Shown in pieces: positions 6,889-11,952 of a stretch of 11,952 nt of DNA. Location: contig JAJYDP010000091.1 of NCBI GenBank assembly GCA_021777365.1, positions 1 to 11,952 on the forward strand. The letters run 5' to 3'. The stretch is from Chloroflexota bacterium (GTDB lineage: Bacteria > Chloroflexota > Limnocylindria > Limnocylindrales > CSP1-4). Under the pieces are notes generated by a model, which ran no database searches, was not told the DNA's origin, and worked only from the letters and a program-made list of their open reading frames with translations. A program made the translations under genes and the position numbers. How positions within the stretch are numbered: the first letter of the stretch is position 1; the number at the start of each line of letters is the position of its first letter.

Positions 6889-6965
6889 TGGCGCGCCCGG
6901 AGGGACTCGAACCCCCGACCGGCGGTTTAGAAGACCGCTGCTCTGTCCAGCTGAGCTACGGGCGC
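6889..6965 (-). tRNA. tRNA-Arg (anticodon TCT), CCA encoded
   Basis: The minus strand folds into a full cloverleaf. The acceptor stem GCGCCCG/CGGGCGC pairs 6959-6965 with 6893-6899. The D-stem is GCTC/GAGC, and the anticodon stem GCGGT/ACCGC closes the loop CTTCTAA. The T-arm is GGGGG-TTCGAGT-CCCTC with one G-U pair. Anticodon TCT occupies 6929-6931 and reads AGA and AGG. The discriminator is G at 6892, and the CCA end is encoded in the DNA at 6889-6891. A TAGGAT hexamer on the same strand (6974-6979) lies 8 nt before the 5' end and could be its -10 element. Confidence 0.97.
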
Positions 6966-6979
6966 CCGCGCGAATCCTA

Positions 6980-7006
6980 CCCTCCGGCGCACGCGCGGCC
7001 GGAGGG
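6980..7006. other. Perfect 9-bp inverted repeat between tRNA-Arg and the methyltransferase
   Basis: CCCTCCGGC (6980-6988) and GCCGGAGGG (6998-7006) form a perfect stem with a 9-nt loop. It lies in the 127-bp divergent gap, 14 bp before the tRNA 5' end and 86 bp before the methyltransferase start. There is no T-run on either side. It may be an operator or a transcription blocker between the divergent units. Confidence 0.5.
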
Positions 7007-7041
7007 CACCGCAACAACGGACGCCGGACGCATCCCGCGGA

Positions 7042-7050
7042 TGCTAGATT
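7042..7050 (+). promoter_or_regulatory. Candidate extended -10 element of the methyltransferase gene
   Basis: TGC followed by TAGATT matches the extended -10 form TGnTAnnnT. The expected start near 7057 would give a 5' leader of about 36 nt that contains the SD GGAGG at 7081-7085. No clear -35 is present, which extended -10 promoters can tolerate. Confidence 0.4.
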
Positions 7051-7092
7051 CGCGGACCCGCGCCCGGACCGGGCGCCCTCGGAGGCACGCGG

Positions 7093-8694
7093 ATGGCGCT
7101 GGCCGCTCGGCTCGAGCCCCGGCTCCCGGCGGCACCGCCGCCGGGCGGGTCGCCGGGCGGCTGCATGCCGGCCCCTGCGCCACCGGTCGGATGGCCGGAT
7201 GGCCGCGCCCCGTCGCCCCGCGGCGGGGCCCCCGTGGCCGACCAGGCGCCGTTTCCGCTCGACCTGGAGTGGAAGCGCGAGCGCCGGCTGTGGGGCCCCG
7301 CCCTGCACCCGATGTGCAGCTACCTCGCGGCGTTTCCCGCCGGCCTGCCGCACGCGTTCATCGCCCGGTACACGCGACCCGGCGACGTGGTGCTGGACCC
7401 GTTCAGCGGCCGCGGCACCACGCCGCTGCAGGCGTGCGCGGAGGGTCGCATCGGGGTCGGCAACGACCTGAACCCGCTGGCACACCTGCTCACGGCCGCG
7501 AAGGTCGACCCGCCCGGGCCGGCCGAGCTGGGCCGTCGCGTGGACGACCTCGAGGCGGGGTGGGCCGCGCGCCCGGCACCGGCCGCCTGGCCGTCCCGGG
7601 GCGACGACGTCACGGGGAGCGCGTCCGGCGTCCCGCCCGAGGTGGTCCTGGCATTCCACCCGCGGACGCTCGAGCAACTCGCGTACCTCCGCGCCGTGCT
7701 GGATCCGGCCGGGCGAGTCGACCGCTTCCTGCTGGCGACGATCGCGGGGATCCTGCACGGCCGGGGCCGGGCGTTTCTCTCGACCCTCATGCCCAACGCC
7801 TTCGCCATGCCGCCGGGGTACGTGCGCGAGTACGCACGGGCGACCGGGTTCCACCCCGAGCCGAGGGACGTCTTCGCCGCGCTCCGGCTGAAGACGCAAT
7901 GGCTGCTGCGGGAGCCGCTCCCGCCGGCGCGGGGCATAGCCATCCTGGGCGACGCCCGCGACGCCGGCACCCGGACGGCCGCGATCCTGCGGGAGCGGGC
8001 GCTCCCCGGCCGTGTGCGCCTGGTGGTCAGCAGCCCGCCGTACCTGCGGGTCGTCCGGTACGGCGCGGCCAACTGGCTCCGCCTCTGGTTCCTGGGCATC
8101 GACCCCGGCGGGCTGGACGCGAGGCTGGACCACGCCCACCGGCCGCGCGCCTACCTGGCGTTCCTGCGCGAGGTCCTGGCCGACCTGCGCGTCGTCCTGG
8201 CCGACGACGCGGTCGTGGTGCTGGTGCTGGGCGACGTCGAGTCCGATGGCGGGCACCGGCTCCGGCGCGAGGTCGGGCTCGCGGCGCGTGCCTGGGAGGA
8301 GGCGGCCGAGCCGGAGGGCTACCGGCTCGCGGGGATCGCGGCCGACGAGGTCGCGGCACACCGCAAGTCGACCCGCATCTGGGGTGACGAGGCGGGGCAG
8401 GCGACCCGCACCGACCGGCTGCTGGTGATCGCGCCGACCGAGCTGGGTCGGCGCCGGGCACTGGCGGGTGCGGCGCTGCCCGTCGACTGGCGCTGGCCGC
8501 CGGAGCCTCGGGCGGGCGTCGTGGTCGCCGCGACGCAGCGGACGGGGCAGCCACCCCGCCCGGCCGGGCCGCGGCCCGGCATCGTCGTCGTCAGCGGCGG
8601 AGGCAGCCCGGGCGCACCGGGGGCTCGTGCCGGCGTCCCGGTCGCGGACGGCGCCGGCCGGGGCGCAGGGCCCGCCGGTCAGGGCAGACGGTAG
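7093..8694 (+). CDS. Site-specific DNA amino-methyltransferase (probably N4-cytosine), 533 aa
   Basis: S-adenosylmethionine-dependent DNA methylase. Motif I is VVLDPFSGRGTTPLQA (99-114), followed by the acidic SAM-contact motif GNDLNP (123-128). Catalytic motif IV is SSPPY (313-317), followed by RYGAANWLRLWFLGID. SPPY rather than DPPY favours N4-cytosine, although N6-adenine is not excluded. Motif I precedes IV with about 200 residues between, which may hold the target-recognition part; this is the reverse of the common N6_N4_Mtase order. Conserved sequence begins near residue 52 (PFPLDLEWKRERRLWGP). The first 50 residues and the last about 50 are Pro/Gly/Ala-rich. The ATG is supported by SD GGAGG 7 nt upstream; GTG 7234 would remove the odd N-terminus. 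No restriction enzyme is adjacent. Its end overlaps the convergent next gene by 16 bp. Confidence 0.88.
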   Translation: MALAARLEPRLPAAPPPGGSPGGCMPAPAPPVGWPDGRAPSPRGGAPVADQAPFPLDLEWKRERRLWGPALHPMCSYLAAFPAGLPHAFIARYTRPGDVVLDPFSGRGTTPLQACAEGRIGVGNDLNPLAHLLTAAKVDPPGPAELGRRVDDLEAGWAARPAPAAWPSRGDDVTGSASGVPPEVVLAFHPRTLEQLAYLRAVLDPAGRVDRFLLATIAGILHGRGRAFLSTLMPNAFAMPPGYVREYARATGFHPEPRDVFAALRLKTQWLLREPLPPARGIAILGDARDAGTRTAAILRERALPGRVRLVVSSPPYLRVVRYGAANWLRLWFLGIDPGGLDARLDHAHRPRAYLAFLREVLADLRVVLADDAVVVLVLGDVESDGGHRLRREVGLAARAWEEAAEPEGYRLAGIAADEVAAHRKSTRIWGDEAGQATRTDRLLVIAPTELGRRRALAGAALPVDWRWPPEPRAGVVVAATQRTGQPPRPAGPRPGIVVVSGGGSPGAPGARAGVPVADGAGRGAGPAGQGRR

Positions 8695-10163
8695 AGACAG
8701 GTCTCGCCGGGACCCCATCGGACGCACAGCTCGCGGGTGCGCGCGCTCCATGCCGCCGCGTGCAGCGGCGCCCACGCGGGCGCGGGGCCGTCCGTCAGCA
8801 CCCAGCGCACGTCCCGGGTCGCGTACAGGTCGCCGGGGTTCACGTTCGTGGCGGGACGGGACACGATGGTGGTGGCGCGGGCGCGCATGGCGAGCACGGG
8901 CGCCAGGTCACCCTGGACGGTGGCCCCCGCGGGGATCAGCTCGGCGATCCTGGCCTGCACACCGGGCAGCGTGGTCGGTGTCTGCGTGACCCACCCCACG
9001 TGAAGGACCAGCCCCGGCACCACCAGGACGGCGGCGAGCAGCGCGCCGAGGACGGCGGTCGGCACCCGGCGGCGCGGACCCAGCCAGGCGGCCACCACCG
9101 CGAACCCGAGCCCGGCCAGTATGGCGAGCGGGGGCAGCAGGGGAACCAGGTAACGGTTGGGCCGGTACGGGACCACCAGCAGGATCCCCATGCCGGCCAC
9201 GAGCCACCCGACGGACGCGCCGACGATCCGGCGCTGCCGGGCGTCCAGGACCGGGTAGCGCGCCGCGACCAGCAGGAAGCCGATCGCGCCGGCGGCGAGG
9301 AGTGGCAGCGCGAGGGTGATCCCGCCGTCACTGCGCGTCGGGTAGGTGACGATGCGGCGTACCAGCTCGGCGATGCTGTGGGGCATCGGTTCGGGCGCCC
9401 AGATGCGCAGGTCGGTGGCCAGCGCCGCCGGCTGCGGCAGGGCGAGGATGAGCGCCCACGCGAGCGCGGCGAGGACGAGGGCCAGCACGGCACCGGCGAG
9501 CGCGCGCCGGACCGGGGCCTCGCGCCACCCCGTGACGGCGATCCCCGCGAGGATCCCGGCCGCCGCGAACCCGGCGCTCGCCTTGGTGGCGATCGCCAGC
9601 GCCAGCGCGGCCCCGGCCAGGAGCCCCGTCCAGGTCGACGGACGGGCGTTGGACAGCAGGAGCAGGGCGACCACCAGCCAGAGCAGCACCAGGGGTTCAA
9701 GGTAGGCCAGCCGGGTGTAGTAGAGGAACAGCGCCGACCCGCCCAGGGCGGCGGCCGCGAGTGACGCCCCGGCCGTGCCGAGCGGCCGGCGAAGACCCAG
9801 CCCGAGCGCGGCCAGGGCGACCGCGCCGACGATGACGTCGAGCAGGCGTGCCTGCACGATCCCCACCCCCGTCAGCGCGAGCCAGCCCGCCTCCAGCACG
9901 CTGTACGGCAGGTTCAGGAGGTACATCCGCCAGTCGTCCGTGGACCAGGTGCCGAAGAGGACCAGGTTGCGGGCGTTCACCACGTTCCAGCCCTCGTCCG
10001 TGAACGGGCTGGTGCTGGCCGTCACGCCGCGCGCCGGGTCGACCGCCGCCGATGCCGACAGGAGGAGGAACAGGGCCAGGGCGATGGCCAGCGGCAGCAG
10101 GACGCCGGGTGCCGTCAGCGCCGCGAGGCGGCCGCGCGAGCGAGGACCTGCGGCGGACGCCAT
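8679..10163 (-). CDS. GT-C-like glycosyltransferase family membrane protein, 494 aa
   Basis: A polytopic inner-membrane protein with about ten or more hydrophobic helices. The first helix (21-37) is followed by an extracytoplasmic loop holding SPFTDEGW (52-59); an acidic Asp-Glu pair there is the catalytic signature of GT-C enzymes such as ArnT and PMT/GT39. Further family-like points are YYTRLAYLEP (148-157), ATKASAG (202-208) and RPNRYLVPLLPP (334-345). The C-terminal 90 residues form a soluble domain with Cys481 and Cys489. Such enzymes move a sugar from a polyprenyl-phosphate donor to lipid, glycan or protein outside the membrane; donor and acceptor here are unknown. The ATG at 10161-10163 has SD GGAGG 5 nt upstream. 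It starts 39 bp after the end of the small helical-protein gene, so the two are probably one operon. Confidence 0.85.
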   Translation of the reverse strand: MASAAGPRSRGRLAALTAPGVLLPLAIALALFLLLSASAAVDPARGVTASTSPFTDEGWNVVNARNLVLFGTWSTDDWRMYLLNLPYSVLEAGWLALTGVGIVQARLLDVIVGAVALAALGLGLRRPLGTAGASLAAAALGGSALFLYYTRLAYLEPLVLLWLVVALLLLSNARPSTWTGLLAGAALALAIATKASAGFAAAGILAGIAVTGWREAPVRRALAGAVLALVLAALAWALILALPQPAALATDLRIWAPEPMPHSIAELVRRIVTYPTRSDGGITLALPLLAAGAIGFLLVAARYPVLDARQRRIVGASVGWLVAGMGILLVVPYRPNRYLVPLLPPLAILAGLGFAVVAAWLGPRRRVPTAVLGALLAAVLVVPGLVLHVGWVTQTPTTLPGVQARIAELIPAGATVQGDLAPVLAMRARATTIVSRPATNVNPGDLYATRDVRWVLTDGPAPAWAPLHAAAWSARTRELCVRWGPGETCLYRLP

Positions 10164-10202
10164 GCCGTCCTCCCGAAGTGCGGCTGCGGGTGGAGGTGCC
10201 GC

Positions 10203-10430
10203 CTAGGAGCGCAGCTCGCGACGCGCCATCTCCCCCTCGATCTGGCGCTCGGCCTCCACGTACCGGTCGATCTCGTCCCGCAGCCGGTTGGCCTCGGGCG
10301 TGTAGAGGTGGACCTGCTGCTGGAGGATGTAGCTGAGGCGCCGGCTCGTCATCCGCACGTGGTCCAGGTTCTTCATCAGGACCAGGGGATCCATGGAGGC
10401 GAGGTCGTCGGGGTGATACATCTGGCGCAT
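10203..10430 (-). CDS. Small helical hypothetical protein, 75 aa
   Basis: Family not recognised. It reads MRQMYHPDDLASMDPL, then LMKNLDHVRMTSRRLSYILQ, a central QVHLYTPEANRLRDEIDRY and an EAERQIEGEMARRELRS end. The composition is highly charged and helical, with likely coiled-coil character in the last 30 residues, and no membrane segment. The ATG at 10428-10430 has no SD but a strong TATACT hexamer 7 nt upstream, so the message is probably leaderless; a second ATG at 10419-10421 is an alternative. It lies 39 bp upstream of the membrane glycosyltransferase on the same strand, and may be co-expressed with it. A regulatory or scaffolding role would be a guess. Confidence 0.72.
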   Translation of the reverse strand: MRQMYHPDDLASMDPLVLMKNLDHVRMTSRRLSYILQQQVHLYTPEANRLRDEIDRYVEAERQIEGEMARRELRS

Positions 10431-10437
10431 CTGGCCG

Positions 10438-10443
10438 AGTATA
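10438..10443 (-). promoter_or_regulatory. -10 element TATACT of a leaderless promoter
   Basis: On the minus strand TATACT matches the TATAAT consensus at five of six positions and stands out in this GC-rich sequence. Seven nt (CGGCCAG) separate it from the ATG at 10428-10430, placing the start of transcription on the start codon. Its upstream side abuts a perfect inverted repeat at 10445-10466, which covers the -13 to -35 spacer. No TTGACA-like -35 is visible. Confidence 0.55.
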
Positions 10444-10444
10444 G

Positions 10445-10466
10445 GGGCGCGGCGACCGCCGCGCCC
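10445..10466. promoter_or_regulatory. Perfect 10-bp inverted repeat overlapping the promoter spacer (possible operator)
   Basis: GGGCGCGGCG (10445-10454) and CGCCGCGCCC (10457-10466) form a perfect dyad with only 2 nt between the arms. It begins one base from the TATACT element. With so short a centre it would bind a dimeric repressor better than form an RNA hairpin. Further GC palindromes follow at 10476-10489 and 10486-10502. Confidence 0.4.
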
Positions 10467-10540
10467 GGCCGCCGTCGGCCGCGCGGCCGGCTCCCCGCCG
10501 GCGACGCGGCACTCTGCCCGATCCACCACCAGGATGCCAC

Positions 10541-10570
10541 GACGCCCCGCCGGTTCCCCGGCGGGGCGTC
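10541..10570 (-). terminator. Long perfect hairpin with GNRA tetraloop, probable terminator or 3' stabiliser
   Basis: GACGCCCCGCCGG (10541-10553) and CCGGCGGGGCGTC (10558-10570) pair perfectly over 13 bp around a 4-nt loop. On the minus-strand RNA the loop is GGAA, a stable GNRA tetraloop; on the plus strand it would be UUCC. This favours function in the minus transcript, 59 nt after the stop of the gene at 10630-10986. No U-tract follows, so it is not a classical intrinsic terminator. Confidence 0.6.
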
Positions 10571-10629
10571 GCTCCGGGCGATACCCGCCTCGATCATGGC
10601 TTCCGGGCTGGTCCGCCCGGGGGCGCGTG

Positions 10630-10986
10630 TCAGCCGGCCCCGAGCGGTTCCGGCAGGGTTCGGGGCACGACCTGCCGCGAGTCCGGCATCGGGCGGCGTG
10701 GCGCGCCTCTTCCCTCTGCCGCCCTCCGCTCGGCGGCCCTCGCGCACTCCGCCCGGACGACTCCACCGGCGAGCGCGGCGAGCGCGGGCAGCTCCGGCAG
10801 CGTGAACCGGATCCCGTGCTCGGCCAGCTCCGCGAACCCCCAGCCGCGGTACAGCCCCCGGGCGGCGACGGTGCTCATCTCGTCGTACAGCGCCGGCCAG
10901 GACACCGGGCGTCGTGCGTAGCAGAAGCGCACGAAGTCCACCGCGTCGTCAGACGCTCCCGCACTGCGGGACTCGGCAGGCTCCAT
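10630..10986 (-). CDS. Hypothetical protein, 118 aa
   Basis: No named family. After a short acidic N-terminus (MEPAESRSAGASDDAVDFV) comes a compact aromatic-rich core: RFCYARRPVSWPALYDEM, STVAARGLYRGWGFAELAEHG and IRFTLPELPALAALAGGVV, then a charged helix and a Pro/Arg-rich tail. I recall similar short proteins with the GWPELYDEM and RGWGYAEL pattern from high-GC Chloroflexota, but this is memory, not a search. The ATG at 10984-10986 is chosen because a GGAGG-rich tract lies 11-20 nt upstream; the in-frame GTG at 11023 would place that tract inside the coding sequence. No membrane segment or metal site is seen. It is a single-gene unit followed by a long hairpin. Confidence 0.7.
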   Translation of the reverse strand: MEPAESRSAGASDDAVDFVRFCYARRPVSWPALYDEMSTVAARGLYRGWGFAELAEHGIRFTLPELPALAALAGGVVRAECARAAERRAAEGRGAPRRPMPDSRQVVPRTLPEPLGAG

Positions 10987-11133
10987 CGATACGACGTCCC
11001 TCCTCCCCTTCGCGCACGCCGGCACGTCCGCCGGCAGCTCCGGATCCCCCTCGTCCGCCCCGTGCCGCTGCGGGCCATCGGGGTCTTGCGGGGCCCCATG
11101 CTAGGAGGGGTGGCGTGCCCTTAGGAAGGGGTT

Positions 11134-11166
11134 CTGTCCACCACGTTGTCCACCAACTTGTCCACA
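11134..11166. repeat. Three DnaA-box-like 9-mers at exact 12-bp spacing
   Basis: CTGTCCACC (11134-11142), TTGTCCACC (11146-11154) and TTGTCCACA (11158-11166) are direct repeats with 12-bp period. TTGTCCACA equals the DnaA-box form preferred in high-GC bacteria such as Streptomyces; the other two differ by one and two bases. They sit in the 259-bp gap between the epimerase end and the small gene at 10630-10986. No dnaA, dnaN or other replication gene is nearby, so a DnaA-titration or DnaA-regulation site is only a possibility. Confidence 0.5.
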
Positions 11167-11224
11167 CCCGCCGGGGGCCACTGCCGGTCGGTCGTGGGCC
11201 CGGCAGCGGCGCGTTCGGGGCGGG

Positions 11225-11242
11225 CCGGCAGCGGCCTGCCGG
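11225..11242 (-). terminator. Candidate hairpin just after the epimerase stop
   Basis: CCGGCAG (11225-11231) and CTGCCGG (11236-11242) pair perfectly around a 4-nt loop, beginning 3 bp beyond the TGA at 11246-11248. The first arm plus loop, CCGGCAGCGGC, is repeated directly at 11200-11210. No U-tract follows, so terminator function is tentative. Confidence 0.35.
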
Positions 11243-11245
11243 GGA

Positions 11246-11952
11246 TCAGCGCCGGCGCGAGACCCCGAGGCCGGGGGCGTCGGTCAGCTGCCAGCGACAG
11301 TCGTCGGAGAGCGCCAGCCCCTCGAACGGATCGTCGGCGAGCAGCAGGCACCCGTCGAGGTCCACCCAGTCGGCCAGCGAGGCGACCGCCGCGGACGCGG
11401 CGATCCCCACGCTCGTCTCCTCCATGCAGCCCAGGAACCGGCGGAAGCCGAGCTCGCCGGCGCGCGCGAGCATCCGCCTCGCCGGGCCCACCCCGCCGCA
11501 CTTGGCCAGCTTGACGTTGACGCCCTGGACCACGCCGACCAGGCCCTCCAGGTCGTCGTAGACCACGCAGCTCTCGTCGGCCACGATGGGCAGGCTGGAA
11601 CGCTCCTGCAGCCAGCGCAGCTGGTCGAGCCGGTGCGCCGGGAACGGCTGCTCGATCAGCACCACGCCCAGTCGCTCCAGTTCCGGCACCAGCCGCACGG
11701 CCTGCTCGGGGACCCAGCCGGTGTTTGCGTCCACGCGGATCGGCCCGTGGTAGACGGCCCGCACCGCCTCCAGCGTCTGCAGGTCGGCCGGTCCGCCGAC
11801 CTTGATCTTCAGGGCCGGGAAACGGGTGGCCCGGGCGGCCCGCTGGCCCACCACCTCGGGGGTGTCGATCCCGATCGTGAAGTCGGTCGGGGGGATCGCG
11901 GCCGGCAGGTCCAGGAGCGTATGGAGCGGCACGCCCAGGCGCCGGGCGGCCA
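11246..11952 (-). CDS. Dipeptide epimerase, enolase superfamily (partial, N-terminus outside window)
   Basis: The frame remains open to base 11952 and homology continues upstream (AARRLGVPLHTLL), so the GTG at 11930-11932 is not the true start; about 120 N-terminal residues are missing. Numbering from that GTG, the barrel residues are all present. The catalytic Lys lies in ALKIKVGG (Lys44). Metal ligands are Asp68 in VDANTGW, Glu94 in IEQPF and Asp119 in ADES. The opposite Lys lies in KLAKCGG (Lys144). GCMEETSVGIAAS followed by DLDGCLLLADDPFEG is the pattern of L-Ala-D/L-Glu and related dipeptide epimerases, rather than muconate or o-succinylbenzoate enzymes. It would interconvert L,D and L,L dipeptides, for example in murein peptide recycling. 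It is cytosolic. No peptidase or permease partner is in the window. Confidence 0.88.
   Translation of the reverse strand, partial: AARRLGVPLHTLLDLPAAIPPTDFTIGIDTPEVVGQRAARATRFPALKIKVGGPADLQTLEAVRAVYHGPIRVDANTGWVPEQAVRLVPELERLGVVLIEQPFPAHRLDQLRWLQERSSLPIVADESCVVYDDLEGLVGVVQGVNVKLAKCGGVGPARRMLARAGELGFRRFLGCMEETSVGIAASAAVASLADWVDLDGCLLLADDPFEGLALSDDCRWQLTDAPGLGVSRRR

Noticed and set aside
6889..6965. tRNA-Arg as an integration site of a mobile element
   Set aside because: No integrase and no second copy of the tRNA 3' end were seen in the window, although a broken gene lies next to it.
6190..8775. Minus-strand open frame of 861 codons
   Set aside because: It crosses the tRNA, the amidohydrolase fragment and the methyltransferase; composition is a GC-rich shadow with no recognisable domain.
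11121..11501. Minus-strand frame ending VDKLVDNVVDRTPS
   Set aside because: It overlaps the epimerase in another frame; the repeat-like end is the translation of the 12-bp DnaA-box-like array.

Overview
The window is strongly GC-rich with third-position G/C bias in every real gene, and carries short single-function genes rather than a long operon. Several genes have a TANNNT -10 hexamer only 7-8 nt before the start codon and no Shine-Dalgarno (SD) sequence, a leaderless architecture common in Actinomycetota, Deinococcota and Chloroflexota. That, two MFS transporters fused to cyclic-nucleotide-binding domains, and small hypothetical proteins that resemble ones I associate with uncultivated high-GC Chloroflexota (Limnocylindria-like) suggest such a bacterium. 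This assignment is inference; a high-GC actinobacterium is the main alternative. No phage, IS, CRISPR or plasmid genes were seen.

Layout. 1-290 (-): N-terminus of an AmmeMemoRadiSam radical SAM enzyme running off the left edge, with a perfect 18-bp tandem repeat just upstream of its promoter. 634-1029 (-): small unknown protein. 1405-3053 (+): an MFS permease with a C-terminal cNMP-binding domain, split by a -1 frameshift at a G4 run. 3110-4939 (-): a second, intact MFS-cNMP fusion facing the first tail to tail. 5182-6153 (-): alpha/beta hydrolase. 6332-6817 (+): C-terminal third of a metal-dependent amidohydrolase whose N-terminal part is absent. 6889-6965 (-): tRNA-Arg(TCT) with an encoded CCA. 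7093-8694 (+): DNA amino-methyltransferase (probably m4C type) without a visible restriction partner. 8679-10163 (-): GT-C-like membrane glycosyltransferase, probably co-transcribed with a 75-residue helical protein (10203-10430). 10630-10986 (-): another unknown small protein. 11246-11952 (-): dipeptide epimerase of the enolase superfamily running off the right edge.

The genes do not form one evident pathway. The parts that invite a second look are the convergent pair of nucleotide-gated-type MFS proteins, the leaderless promoters, a GC-hairpin-rich intergenic region at 10431-10629, and three DnaA-box-like 9-mers spaced exactly 12 bp apart at 11134-11166.
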